Shown in pieces: positions 5,990 to 15,050 of a stretch of 33,139 nucleotides of DNA. This stretch comes from JAGMDK01 sp023128695. Its GTDB lineage: Bacteria > Planctomycetota > Phycisphaerae > UBA1845 > Fen-1342. The stretch covers positions 1 through 33,139 of the forward strand of contig DAOVQG010000013.1 in NCBI GenBank assembly GCA_030628805.1. Reading direction: 5' to 3'. The position numbers and the translations under genes were made by a program. How positions within the stretch are numbered: the stretch's first letter is position 1; each line of letters starts with the position of its first letter. The notes beneath the pieces were generated by a model, which had not been told where the DNA came from, searched no databases, and saw only the letters and a program-made list of their open reading frames with translations.

Positions 5990-8455
5990 TTACTCCATCT
6001 GGAATTCGGGCTCTTCCACGGCTTCCTCGGCGTCACGCTGTTGCTTGATCTGTTCCCATTCCTCTTTGGTCACGTTGACCTCGCGGGCCTGACTGCCTTT
6101 GTATTCGCCGACGATCCCCGCTTCGTACATCTGGTCGATCAGCCGTGACGCCCGGCTGTAGCCGATGTTGAACCGCCGCTGGAGCAGACTGACCGAGCCG
6201 CGTTTGGTCTGGATGATGATGTCGACGGCGGCGTCGAAGAACTCGTCGCGCTCGGTCACGCCGGCGGCTTCCTTGCCGGGCAGGCGGACGAGTTCGGGGC
6301 AGAATTCCTGCGGGTGCTGCTTGGTACAGTGTCTGACGACAGTGCGCAGCTCGGCATCGTCAACGAAAGTGCCCTGAGCCCGCACCAGCTTGGACTGGCC
6401 CGGCGGCAGGAAAAGCATGTCACCCTGTCCCATCAGCACCTCGCCGCCGTTCTGGTCGAGCACGATGCGTGAATCGAGCCGGGAGGAGACCCGGAAGGCG
6501 ATGCGGCTGGGCAGGTTGGATTTGATCAGGCCGGTGACGACGTTGGCCTGCGGGCGCTGGGTCGAGACGATCAGGTGGATGCCGACCGCACGGCTCTTCT
6601 GGGCAATGCGGCAGAGGTAGAATTCGACTTCCTTGGCCGAAGACATCATCAGGTCGGCCAGCTCGTCGATCATGATCACGATGTACGGCAAGCGGACGGG
6701 GATTTGCTCCATTTCATCGTCGGAGGCCGGGTTCAGCCGCTCCTTCAGCCCCGCGTAGCCCAGCCGGTTGTACGAGCGGATGTCCTTGACGCCGGCCTCG
6801 GCCAGCAGGGCGTAGCGCTCGTCCATCTTGGTCGAGGCCCAGTCGAGGATCGCCTCGGCCTTGGAGATCTCGGTGACGATCGGGCAGATCAGGTGCGGCA
6901 CGTCCTTGTACATCGCCAACTCGACCACCTTCGGGTCGATCAGAATCATGTTGACCTCGGACGGCGAGCGGGTCATCAGGCTCGACATGATCAGGCTCGA
7001 GATGCACACGCTCTTGCCCGAGCCGGTCGTGCCGGCGATCAGCAGGTGCGGCATGTGGGTCAGGTCGGCCAGCAACGGCTGTCCCGAGGCGTCTTTGCCC
7101 AGAAACAGCGGCAGGTTGAATTTTTCACTCCGCGAGCCGGCCATCTCCATGACGTCCCGCAGGCGGACCTTCTCCTTGTCGATGTTGGGGACCTCGATGC
7201 CGATGGTATTCTTGCCCGGCAGCGGCGCCACCACGCGCACCGCGGGGGCTTTCAGGGCCCGGGCCATGTCGTTGGACAGCGACACAATCTGGCTGACCTT
7301 GATCCCCGGCGCCAACTTGAGTTCGAAGACCGTGATCACCGGCCCGGTCTCGATCGCGACGACCTGCACCTCCAGCCGAAACTCGTTCAGCGTCTGCTCC
7401 AATGTGTACGCCTTCTCCCGGCACAACCCCTCAATCATCGCCCGGTCCATTGGAATCGGTTGCTCGAGCATGCTCACCGGCGGCAACTCGTAGTCGTCAT
7501 CGGAGATTCGCCGCGGCGTTGGCCGGGAGGGCATCTTGCGTGCCGCCAACTTCCGGCCGACTTCCGTGACCACCGGGCCCGGTGACGCGGCAGCCTCGAC
7601 TGCTTCCTCCGCCGCGCCCGACTCTGCTTCGTCAGCGTCTACGGGTTCATCCGCGCTGACAACAGGTTCCTCTGAGTAGGCCTCTTCCTGGACGGGCCCC
7701 TCATTTTCGTTTTGCTCAGGCTCGCGGTCGGGCTTGAATGCGAGTTGTTGACTTTGTGCCGGAGCCGCGGCCGGCGAGTCGGCCTTGTCCGCCTCGGCCG
7801 TATTACGACGGGCAGACAAGGTTGAGACGCCGTTGGCGACGGCCGTTCCGGCGCTGACGACGGCACTGCCGCTGCGAGCCAGCACGGGGCGGGAGCGCAC
7901 GGTCGCCCAGCGCAGCCAGCGGAACAGCGTGACTAGTAGATTGTCGGCCGCCAGGACCAGCCCCACCACGAATGCCAGCGTCAACAGCAGGGCGGTGCCG
8001 AAGGTTTGCAGGCTGCCGGTCAACAGGCTCGCGGTCGCCGTCCCGAGCACGCCCCCGGGGCCGGTGATCAGGTAGCTGGCAGAGTTTTCGAGCACGAGGC
8101 TGCCGGCGGCCGCGCAGGCGGTAACAACCATCGCCAGCCCGATGAAGCGGAGCCACAAGTCCTTGAGCCTGACCCGCTTGGACCAGGCCAGCACGGCGAC
8201 GTTCACGAGAAACAGCAGCGGATACACCCCGATACCGAAATACTTGAACGCCAGGTAGGCGAGTCCCGCGCCGACGGTGCCGCAGGCATTATTCAGGGCA
8301 GTCGGCGGGGGCCGCCAAACCGTCGTGTTGGGCGGGTCGGCGACATCGAAACTGAGAATGCTGGCCCAGGCGAAAAGACACCCCAACCAGCCTAGCGCCA
8401 GCAGGCAGAACCGCAACGCCGCTTGGCGTTCATCCGTGCGGGAAGTGCGGACCAT
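5990..8455 (-). CDS. ftsK: DNA translocase FtsK/SpoIIIE
   Basis: The protein of 821 residues pumps double-stranded DNA through the closing septum and helps resolve chromosome dimers. The N-terminus has several membrane segments (about 13-35, 57-90, 103-122, 132-170). A long acidic linker (about 215-330) precedes the alpha/beta motor domain. Walker A is GTTGSGKS (475-482) and Walker B is YIVIMIDELADL with D597/E598. The C-terminal gamma winged helix (about 740-808, SVSLLQRRFNIGYSRASRLI) is the module that reads KOPS-type polar sequences. A short acidic tail follows. The ATG at 8455 has GGGAG eight bases upstream. It is divergent from the mlaE gene across a 242-bp repeat-containing spacer. Confidence 0.97.
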   Translation of the reverse strand: MVRTSRTDERQAALRFCLLALGWLGCLFAWASILSFDVADPPNTTVWRPPPTALNNACGTVGAGLAYLAFKYFGIGVYPLLFLVNVAVLAWSKRVRLKDLWLRFIGLAMVVTACAAAGSLVLENSASYLITGPGGVLGTATASLLTGSLQTFGTALLLTLAFVVGLVLAADNLLVTLFRWLRWATVRSRPVLARSGSAVVSAGTAVANGVSTLSARRNTAEADKADSPAAAPAQSQQLAFKPDREPEQNENEGPVQEEAYSEEPVVSADEPVDADEAESGAAEEAVEAAASPGPVVTEVGRKLAARKMPSRPTPRRISDDDYELPPVSMLEQPIPMDRAMIEGLCREKAYTLEQTLNEFRLEVQVVAIETGPVITVFELKLAPGIKVSQIVSLSNDMARALKAPAVRVVAPLPGKNTIGIEVPNIDKEKVRLRDVMEMAGSRSEKFNLPLFLGKDASGQPLLADLTHMPHLLIAGTTGSGKSVCISSLIMSSLMTRSPSEVNMILIDPKVVELAMYKDVPHLICPIVTEISKAEAILDWASTKMDERYALLAEAGVKDIRSYNRLGYAGLKERLNPASDDEMEQIPVRLPYIVIMIDELADLMMSSAKEVEFYLCRIAQKSRAVGIHLIVSTQRPQANVVTGLIKSNLPSRIAFRVSSRLDSRIVLDQNGGEVLMGQGDMLFLPPGQSKLVRAQGTFVDDAELRTVVRHCTKQHPQEFCPELVRLPGKEAAGVTERDEFFDAAVDIIIQTKRGSVSLLQRRFNIGYSRASRLIDQMYEAGIVGEYKGSQAREVNVTKEEWEQIKQQRDAEEAVEEPEFQME

Positions 8456-8697
8456 CCTTGTTCACTCCCTCGCCCGACATCCGAGTCGGGCCCAACCACT
8501 CGCTGCCATATCATATCGCATTCCGGACGGAATTTCGATAACCTATGTGACCCTCGCGACGGAATTTCGCGGGGCCGACCAGCCGTGGCACGGCTGTGTC
8601 AGCCGTGTATTGGTGTGCCACTGCTCTTGAGCAGTGCCCCAAAGACTGCTGGCCAGAGAAGACACTGCTCAAGAGCAGTGGCACAGCGGATCGACAA
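8456..8697. repeat. Divergent spacer with cruciform repeats
   Basis: The space between ftsK and mlaE must hold both promoters. It also contains a GGCACGGCTGTGTCAGCCGTG hairpin (8587-8607) and a perfect 23-bp inverted pair at 8614-8636 and 8663-8685 (each arm itself a CACTGCTC/GAGCAGTG hairpin). The right arm ends only 12 bases before the mlaE start. Confidence 0.65.
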
Positions 8698-9534
8698 ATG
8701 CCGAAAACTAATGTCGTTGAGAATGCCCTGGCCGGGATCGGCGCCAGCTCGGTTAACACCCTGGCGTCCTTCGGCCGCTTCTGGGTCTTCTGTGCCCAGA
8801 CCATCTCCTTCCTCCCGGTCGAATTGAGCACGGTCCGCGGCTGGCGCCGCCTGCTGCCGCAGTGCTTCTACATCGGCACGCGCTCGGTGCCGGTCATCCT
8901 GCTGACCGGCATGTTCATCGGGATGGTGCTGATCGTGCAGGGCTACGAGCAGTTCGACAACGCCGGACTACGGTATCACCTTGGCGGCGTGGTCAACATC
9001 TCATTGCTGACAGAGCTCGGTCCGGTGCTGGCCGGGGTGATGCTCGCGGGGCGTGTGGGCGGGGCGCTGACCGCCGAGTTGGGGACGATGAACGTGACCG
9101 AGCAGCTTCTGGCGCTGCGCTCGATGGGGGCCGACCCGATCCGGCACCTGGCCACGCCGCGGTTTCTCGCCTGTCTGCTGCTCACGCCGGTGCTGACCTG
9201 CTATGCCGACTTGATCGGTGCCCTGGGAGCCTGGGGGGTGTTCGTGCTCTATTACGGCGGCGAATCTCAGCCGTACTGGGAATACACCCGGCAGATGGTC
9301 GAGATGTGGACGCTGGGGACCGGCATCGTGAAGGCTTTTTGCTTCGGCGGCGTCATCGGGCTGGTTAGTTGTTATAAGGGGTTTCACTGCCAGCCGGGGG
9401 CCCAGGGCGTCGGTCAGGCCTGTACGCAGAGCTTCGTCGTCAGCTTTATCATGGTTCTGATCCTCGATTTCTTCCTGGTCGTGTTGTTCAACGGCCTCTA
9501 CAACGCCTGGTTCGGATTCCGCTCGCTCATCTGA
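8698..9534 (+). CDS. mlaE: MlaE-family ABC transporter permease
   Basis: This 278-residue inner-membrane permease belongs to the MlaE/TTG2B (DUF140) family, which moves phospholipids between the inner and outer membranes. Diagnostic stretches are IGTRSVPVILLTGMFIGMVL (about 60-80), the coupling region ELGPVLAGVMLAGRVGGALT with AELGTMNVTEQLLALRSMGA (about 103-145), and the last helices (FGGVIGLVSCYKGFHC and FIMVLILDFFLVVLFN). I start it at the ATG at 8698 because upstream codons are within the hairpin repeats. The stop is 13 bases before the ATPase start, so the two are co-transcribed. No MCE-domain substrate-binding gene is present in this window. Confidence 0.92.
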   Translation: MPKTNVVENALAGIGASSVNTLASFGRFWVFCAQTISFLPVELSTVRGWRRLLPQCFYIGTRSVPVILLTGMFIGMVLIVQGYEQFDNAGLRYHLGGVVNISLLTELGPVLAGVMLAGRVGGALTAELGTMNVTEQLLALRSMGADPIRHLATPRFLACLLLTPVLTCYADLIGALGAWGVFVLYYGGESQPYWEYTRQMVEMWTLGTGIVKAFCFGGVIGLVSCYKGFHCQPGAQGVGQACTQSFVVSFIMVLILDFFLVVLFNGLYNAWFGFRSLI

Positions 9535-9547
9535 GGACCGCGCCATC

Positions 9548-10333
9548 GTGGATAACGAACAACCAATCATCGAGCTGCGCGGCGTCACCAAAGCCTTTGG
9601 CCGGCAACTCGTCCTGGACGAGATCGATCTGAAGGTCGCGCGCGGTCGCAACACCGTCATCATCGGCCGCTCCGGAACCGGCAAGAGCGTGCTGCTCAAA
9701 CACATCGTCGGCTTGCTGCGGCCCCAACGCGGCGAGGTGTTTTACGAAGGACAACGGATCGACAACCTCGGCGAGCGAGCCCTGGTGCCGATCCGCCGCC
9801 AGATCGGTTTCGTCTTCCAACTCAACGCCTTGTTTGACTCGAAGACGGTGATCGAGAACGTGGCCTTTCCGATGACCGAGAACAGCACCGTGCGGCTCGA
9901 CCGCCGGCAAATTCACGACTTGGCCCGCAAATGTCTCAGCATGGTCGGGTTGGCGGAATTCGAGCACAAACGACCGGCCGAATTGTCGGGCGGGGAGAAG
10001 AAGCGCGTGGCTCTGGCACGAGCGATTGCGCTGGACCCGCCGCCGAAGGTTATCCTCTATGACGAGCCGACCGCCGGCCTGGACCCGCAGCGTTCCGACG
10101 TGATCAACAAGCTGATCCGGCAATTGCAGGAGCAGGTGCACGTGACCAGCATTGTGGTGACACACGACATGAAGACTGCCGCCGAGGTCGGCGATCAGGT
10201 GCTGATGCTCTGGAATGGCCGCTTCATCGCCGATGGGACGTCGAAGGAGCTGCTGAACACGAAGGAGCCTCACGTACGTCGTTTTGTGGAGGGTTTGGCC
10301 GAGCCGGGCGACATCCTCACCTTGACGGCGTAG
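9548..10333 (+). CDS. mlaF: MlaF-type ABC transporter ATP-binding protein
   Basis: This 261-residue cytoplasmic ATPase powers the MlaE permease encoded just upstream. Walker A is GRSGTGKS (40-47), the Q-loop glutamine is Q91 (GFVFQLNALFDSKTV), the signature is LSGGE (146-150), Walker B is VILYDEP with catalytic E173, and the switch histidine is H206 (VVTHD). These place it in the MlaF/Ttg2A group. The start is a GTG 13 bases after the mlaE stop, with GAGGA upstream. The C-terminus lacks an obvious extra domain. The pair is most likely for outer-membrane lipid asymmetry or lipid trafficking. Confidence 0.92.
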   Translation: MDNEQPIIELRGVTKAFGRQLVLDEIDLKVARGRNTVIIGRSGTGKSVLLKHIVGLLRPQRGEVFYEGQRIDNLGERALVPIRRQIGFVFQLNALFDSKTVIENVAFPMTENSTVRLDRRQIHDLARKCLSMVGLAEFEHKRPAELSGGEKKRVALARAIALDPPPKVILYDEPTAGLDPQRSDVINKLIRQLQEQVHVTSIVVTHDMKTAAEVGDQVLMLWNGRFIADGTSKELLNTKEPHVRRFVEGLAEPGDILTLTA

Positions 10334-10363
10334 GCCGCGCTTGACGGGTAGCGCCATGGAAGG

Positions 10364-10568
10364 GAGGGCGAAGCTCAAGGGAGGGCGAAGCTCCCGCTGA
10401 GTTGCGGATATGGGAGGGCGAAGCTCCCGCTGAGCCGCGGCGCACTTGGCTCGGCAGGAGCCTCGCCCTCCCGCTGAGCCTCGCCCTCCCGCTGAGCCGC
10501 GCCCTCCCGCTGAGCCGCGCCCTCCCGCTGAGCCGCGCCCTCCCGTGAGCCTCGCCCTCCCGTTGCGT
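10364..10568. repeat. GGGAGGGCGAAGCTCC repeats and 18-bp tandem array
   Basis: Interspersed GGGAGGGCGAAGCTC elements (from about 10371) are followed by an 18-bp tandem array, CGCCCTCCCGCTGAGCCN, from 10464 to about 10565 with four near-perfect units and degenerate ends. It is open in the priA frame, but it lies upstream of the natural start and looks non-coding. Related GGGAGGGCGAGGCTCCTGCC elements occur at 13098-13215. Confidence 0.7.
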
Positions 10569-10631
10569 AACTGCGTGTATTATGGCAACGTTTCCAGCAC
10601 AACGGGTTGGCCGATAATCCGGCGAACGAAA

Positions 10632-13058
10632 ATGACCGAGAACGAGAACACACAACGTCAGCCGCGACAACTCTGGCTCGTCCCGTTCGAGGGCCGGACC
10701 GGGCATCATCTTGTCGCTGATGTCGCGGTCAAGGTGCCGACAACGCGGCTCTACTCGTATGCTGTTCCGGAGGCGCTAACGGAGGCGGTCTGCGCGGGCG
10801 CGGCGGTGCGCGTCCCATACGGTCGTAGCCAACGGGTCGTGGACGGATTCTGCGTCCGTGTCTCGCAACGCCCGTGGGACCAGACCCGCAAGTCCATTCT
10901 CCAGGCGGAGTCCGGTTTGCAATGGCTCTCAGAGCCCCTGATCGAATTGGGATTATGGGTCAGTGACTATTACGCGTGTTCCCCCTGGAAAACGTTCACC
11001 GCCATGCTGCCGGCGGCGGCGCGTAAACAACGTCTGCGAAACGTGACCTACGTGCGGGCGACCGGACGCCAACTACCGAAGAAGCCGACTCCCAAACAAG
11101 CGGCTCTACTGGCGGCGATTGGTGACGCTGAACTTCGGCGGGATGAGGCCATCAAGCGGGCGGGAGTCAGCCCGGCGGTATTTAACAGACTCCGGCGTCA
11201 TGGTGTGTTGGAGTGCGAAGTCCGCCGCGAGCCCCTGCCCCCAGGCCCCGTCACCTTGACGGAGCCTGTCGAGCCGGCGGGTGAGCATCAACATAGTGGG
11301 TGGGGCGGGCCTCCGTGCCCGCCAGTACGGTCCGCTGGCGGCCGCGGAGGGCCGCCCCACCGGGTTACCCACTTTCCTGATGCCCACCCCGAGCCGATGG
11401 GCGAATGTGCTGAAGACCGGTTTGAACTGACCGCGGGACAGCAGTCGGCCCTTGGTCGGATTCGGGCCGCCCGCGACGGTCAGGACGTTTTCCGTGTGTT
11501 CCTGCTCTTCGGCGTGCCCGGCAGCGGTAAAACCGAAGTGTATATCCGCACCATGCGGGCGGTGATTCACGCCGGCCGGCAAGCCATCCTTCTGATTCCG
11601 GAGATCGCGCTGGCCACGCAGGTGGTGGAGCGTTTGTCACGCCGTTTCGAGCGGGTGGCGGTGCTCCACAGCCAACTCTCGGCCCGCATGCGCCACGACA
11701 CGCTGGCAGCGATCGCGGCCGGCAAAGTGGACGTGGTCATCGGCACCCGCACCGCCGTTTTCGCGCCCTGCCCCCGACTCGGCCTGCTCGTCGTCGATGA
11801 AGAGCAGGAAAGCAGCTTCAAGAATCTGGCGGCGCCTTACTATCACGCGCGTGACGTGGCCATCAAACGCGGGCAGCTCGAAGGCGTGCCCGTGGTGCTC
11901 GGCTCGGCCACCCCCGCCCTGGAAACCTGGTATAACGCTCAGCACCGGCCGCATTTTGAGCTGGTGCGATTGCCGGAGCGTGTGCCCGGCGCCAAGTTGC
12001 CGCGTGTCAGCCTGGTCGTATCATCCGACCGCGAGGGGAGACAAGCTGCCATGATCCTGTCGCCGGAGCTGCACGACCAGCTTGCCCAGACCCTGGCGGA
12101 CGGGCAGCAGGCCATCATATTGCATAATCGTCGTGGCTACGCCGTTTATCTACGCTGTGCGAGTTGCGGGCTGATGGTGAGTTGCCTCCGCTGCGGCTGC
12201 CATCTGGTTTACCATCAGTACCGGACCGAGCGCGTGATGAAATGCCATCGCTGCGGCGCGCGCGCGGCAGTTCCGCCACGCTGCCTCGATGACACCTGCG
12301 GCGGGCGTCTCGAACGCACCGGGCGGGCGATTCAGCATTTGGAGGAGGTGCTGCGGCGTTCCTTTCCCAAAGCGCGTCTGCTGCGGCTCGATAGTGACAC
12401 GATGCGTCGCCGGGATGACTACCGCCACGCGCTGGCGGGCTTCGAGGCCGGGGAAGCGGACATCATGCTCGGGACACAGATGGTGGCGAAGGGGCTGGAT
12501 TTTCCGCGCGTACGGCTCGTGGGAGTGATCGAGGCCGACGCCATGCTGTCACTGCCCGACTTTCGAGCCGGCGAGCGGGTCTTTCAGCTTATTGTCCAGG
12601 TGGTGGGGCGCGCCGGCCGGCGTGAAGGCACGTCGCTGGCGCTGGTGCAAACCGCGGCGCGACCCGCGCCGGCAATTCGGCATGCCCTGCGCATGGACTA
12701 CGAAACGTTTGCCGGCGGCGAGTTGGAGCAGCGCCAGCGACTGTTCTATCCGCCGCTGGCGCGGCTGGTGCGACTGATTTGTGCCGATTCGCGCGCCGGC
12801 CGGGCCCGGGAGGCGGCCGAGCATCTGGCGGAGGTACTGCGTGACCGGGCAACCCGGATTCACGCCGGCTTGCGCGTCGATGCGGCTGAGCCGTGCATAG
12901 TGCCGCGGTTGCGCGAGATGCTGCGTTACCAAGTATTGGTGCGCGGGCCGCGCGCGGCGTGCGTGCACACCTTGTTGCACGAGATCGCCGCAGAAAAGCT
13001 GCCCAGACCCGCGGTCCAGCGGTTCACGATAGACGTTGATCCGGTGGACTTGCTGTAG
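10632..13058 (+). CDS. priA: Primosomal protein N' (replication restart helicase PriA)
   Basis: This 808-residue helicase reloads the replisome at stalled forks. Order: 3'-DNA-binding domain (about 25-130, VAVKVPTTRLYSYAVPEAL), winged helix (about 150-197), helicase lobe 1 with Walker A GVPGSGKT (294-301) and a DEEQ box (389-392; usually DEEH), eight zinc-binding cysteines (C509, C512, C518, C521, C538, C541, C551, C556), lobe 2 (LGTQMVAKGLDFP and QVVGRAGR), and a C-terminal domain. The start at 10632 matches the usual N-terminus; earlier in-frame codons only translate a repeat. Residues about 222-248 are an in-frame GC-rich palindromic insertion of 78 bp between winged helix and lobe 1. Confidence 0.95.
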   Translation: MTENENTQRQPRQLWLVPFEGRTGHHLVADVAVKVPTTRLYSYAVPEALTEAVCAGAAVRVPYGRSQRVVDGFCVRVSQRPWDQTRKSILQAESGLQWLSEPLIELGLWVSDYYACSPWKTFTAMLPAAARKQRLRNVTYVRATGRQLPKKPTPKQAALLAAIGDAELRRDEAIKRAGVSPAVFNRLRRHGVLECEVRREPLPPGPVTLTEPVEPAGEHQHSGWGGPPCPPVRSAGGRGGPPHRVTHFPDAHPEPMGECAEDRFELTAGQQSALGRIRAARDGQDVFRVFLLFGVPGSGKTEVYIRTMRAVIHAGRQAILLIPEIALATQVVERLSRRFERVAVLHSQLSARMRHDTLAAIAAGKVDVVIGTRTAVFAPCPRLGLLVVDEEQESSFKNLAAPYYHARDVAIKRGQLEGVPVVLGSATPALETWYNAQHRPHFELVRLPERVPGAKLPRVSLVVSSDREGRQAAMILSPELHDQLAQTLADGQQAIILHNRRGYAVYLRCASCGLMVSCLRCGCHLVYHQYRTERVMKCHRCGARAAVPPRCLDDTCGGRLERTGRAIQHLEEVLRRSFPKARLLRLDSDTMRRRDDYRHALAGFEAGEADIMLGTQMVAKGLDFPRVRLVGVIEADAMLSLPDFRAGERVFQLIVQVVGRAGRREGTSLALVQTAARPAPAIRHALRMDYETFAGGELEQRQRLFYPPLARLVRLICADSRAGRAREAAEHLAEVLRDRATRIHAGLRVDAAEPCIVPRLREMLRYQVLVRGPRAACVHTLLHEIAAEKLPRPAVQRFTIDVDPVDLL
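11296..11373 (+). repeat. Palindromic repeat inserted in frame within priA
   Basis: The 78-bp segment starts GTGGGT and ends ACCCAC. Its arms GGGGCGGGCCTCCGTGCCCG and CGCGGAGGGCCGCCCC are near-complementary around a short loop. Its length is a multiple of three and it has no stop in the priA frame. It is rendered as a Gly/Pro-rich linker (SGWGGPPCPPVRSAGGRGGP). Confidence 0.7.
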
Positions 13059-13473
13059 TGTTCTGTCAGTACCAAACGTGCGGTTTGCTCTGACTGGGAG
13101 GGCAAGGCTCCTGCCGAGCCAAGGGCGCCGCGGCTCACGGGAGGGCGAGGCTCCTGCCGAGCCGTGCCTTGGAGGCAATCGAACCTACGGCTCAGCAGGA
13201 GCTTCGCCCTCCCTTCGCCGAGCCGTGCCGGCTGGGTGGCACGGCCGTGTCGGCCGTGAATACCTGCGACTTGCACACGGCTGACACAGCCGTGCCACCC
13301 ATCCATAATATCCTCTTCAGCCGCGAGGAATTTACTCAGATATCAATGAAGCGCAAGCGAGGGACAAAAGCAGCGGCCAGCAGCCCGCAAGCCGGCGGCC
13401 GACGCAAGGCGTCGGCCGCCGGGTACCACTCGTATTACCCCCCTATCCTAAATACTCGATCCTCAATCCTCCC
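13059..13473. repeat. Intergenic palindromic repeats
   Basis: No gene is seen. Several GGGAGGGC(A/G)AGGCTCCTGCCGAGCC-type elements are found at 13098-13215, then a GGGTGGCACGGCCGTGTCGG arm (13234-13258) with its mirror at 13276-13300, forming a cruciform. A GCCGGCGGCCGACGC and GCGTCGGCCGCCGG inverted pair at 13392-13421 lies downstream of the beta-helix gene's stop and could serve as its terminator. Confidence 0.6.
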
Positions 13474-14814
13474 CTACAGACACCCTGTATTCATCAGCGC
13501 CACAAACGGATCGATATCGCGCCAGGAGACCGTGCCATCGCCATTCACGTCGCCGCGCAGGCGGTACTCATAAGCACCCATGTCAACGGTCACCGGCACT
13601 AAGCCCGCCGGAATGCCGGTGTCGGGTGTGCAACGATCGTCAAGCCGTCGGCCCAGTCCTCCCAGGTCCACGTACAGATCATTCAGATCATTCTGCAACG
13701 CCGTGGTGTCACCGGCGTCGATACAGGGTGAAGCGAACGCCAGGCGATAGTCATTGTCCGCCCAGGTGTCGGGATCGTTATCGGGGCCGTCGGGATCAAA
13801 GAAAAGGGGATCAACGCCAATGTTCCCGTTGCCCTCAAAAGTGTCCAAACCCTGGATGCAGTTGTAGCTTATCTGCGGCGTACCACTGTGCACGTGGATT
13901 TGAGCAGACTCGTCCATGTTCACCCCGTTGTTGTCCGTATTCTCCCAAAAGATGCAGTTAGTCACCATCGGACTGCTGTCAAGGCGCGTGTGCATGCCTC
14001 CACCCTCGTCAGCGGCAGAGTTCCTGCTGAAGGTGCAATTGACCACCGTCGGGCTGGCGTTCTTGATATGAATAGCGCCACCGTTTCCGTCGACATCGAC
14101 ACCAAGGGCAGCATTACCGCTGAATCCACAATTGACTACGAGAGGGTTGCTGTTATTGACATTCACCATCGCGCCGCCGGATTTATTGGCGGTATTAGCA
14201 TTGAACGTACAGTTGATGACCAACGGATTACTGTCTTCGTTGTTGAGCATCCCGCCGCCGACCTGAGTGACGGCGTCATTATAGCTGAACCTGCAGTTGG
14301 TTACCTTCGGGTTGCTGCCGAGTACGCTGGCCATACCACCGCCGCCGGTGTGCGCACCCCCATTCGCTGTGTTTCCAATGAACGTACAGTTGGTCACCGT
14401 GGGGCTGCTCCCCTCGTTGTACATACCTCCGCCGGAATTGGCATTCCCACCGGTGATCGTGAACCCATCCACTACCGATGTACTATCCTCACCATGGTGG
14501 AAGTGGAACGCGCGCCCGCTCTGCTCACAGTCAATTTCGCAGTTTTCCGGTCCACCCGTAGATCTGACGATGAGGTTTCTGACGGACATTGTGTTGTAGT
14601 CGTAGTAGTCGAGGTTCTTGTTACAGTGTCCTGTGTACGTCCCATCATACACCAGGATTACGTCTCCGTCGGAGGAGGCGTCAATGGCGTCCTGAATGTT
14701 GTTGTAGTCGCAGGGGGGGGCGTCCTGACAAACTGTTATCACAGCCGCTGGACATACGGCAGCCAGGGCCAGGCTGCACACACACGCGATTCCGATCCGA
14801 TTCCCGAGTCTCAT
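13474..14814 (-). CDS. Secreted right-handed beta-helix protein with dockerin-type C-terminus
   Basis: This 446-residue secreted protein has a signal peptide (IGIACVCSLALAAVCPA) followed by AVITVCQDAPPCDYNNIQDA, the start typical of polymorphic-membrane/pectate-lyase-like beta-helices. Residues about 110-330 contain repeated coils of the form SxPxVxNCxFxxNxAxxGGG. The C-terminus has a PCIDAGDTTAL segment and MGAYEY (choice-of-anchor Q-like), then a single dockerin-type calcium loop, GDVNGDGTVSWRDI. In Planctomycetota such proteins are extracellular and of unknown binding target. The ATG at 14814 has AAGGAG six bases upstream; the ATG at 14820 abuts that site and is less likely. No catalytic motif was identified. 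Confidence 0.85.
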   Translation of the reverse strand: MRLGNRIGIACVCSLALAAVCPAAVITVCQDAPPCDYNNIQDAIDASSDGDVILVYDGTYTGHCNKNLDYYDYNTMSVRNLIVRSTGGPENCEIDCEQSGRAFHFHHGEDSTSVVDGFTITGGNANSGGGMYNEGSSPTVTNCTFIGNTANGGAHTGGGGMASVLGSNPKVTNCRFSYNDAVTQVGGGMLNNEDSNPLVINCTFNANTANKSGGAMVNVNNSNPLVVNCGFSGNAALGVDVDGNGGAIHIKNASPTVVNCTFSRNSAADEGGGMHTRLDSSPMVTNCIFWENTDNNGVNMDESAQIHVHSGTPQISYNCIQGLDTFEGNGNIGVDPLFFDPDGPDNDPDTWADNDYRLAFASPCIDAGDTTALQNDLNDLYVDLGGLGRRLDDRCTPDTGIPAGLVPVTVDMGAYEYRLRGDVNGDGTVSWRDIDPFVALMNTGCL

Positions 14815-14967
14815 CTCCATCTCCTTTTCTCGATGCGCCGGAGAATGGGCGTCGCACGCGGGTCATCCCCGGCATTCCCAATGCCTCGTTACCTAAGTCG
14901 CCGGCGTCTGGCCGACGGCGACACCGTTCACGACGGTGCCGTAAATCTGGTCGAAAGCCGACAGGAC

Positions 14968-15015
14968 GTAGGGTGCGGCTTGACGCACCAATTGGTGCGT
15001 CAAGCCGCACCCTAC
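14968..15015. terminator. Perfect 48-bp palindrome, possible terminator of pruA
   Basis: GTAGGGTGCGGCTTGACGCA continues into its exact reverse complement through an AATT centre, 48 bp in all. It lies 36 bases past the stop of the aldehyde dehydrogenase gene on the minus strand. There is no T-run, so rho-independent termination is uncertain. Related half-sites (GGTGCGGCAAGCCGCACCCT) occur near 5810. Confidence 0.5.
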
Positions 15016-15050
15016 TGCCTACGATTCGTCAGGCTGATGGCTGCCTGACG

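Noticed and set aside
6575..7585. Plus-strand reading frame opposite ftsK
   Set aside because: Shadow of the FtsK coding strand, rich in His/Arg/Gln with no family resemblance.
10446..10631. N-terminal extension of PriA through the repeat array
   Set aside because: Sequence there is only tandem repeat and filler, while the family-typical N-terminus begins at 10632.
13888..15048. Long plus-strand reading frame opposite the beta-helix gene
   Set aside because: It is the antisense shadow of a repeat-rich coding sequence; the minus-strand protein has a signal peptide, coils and dockerin.
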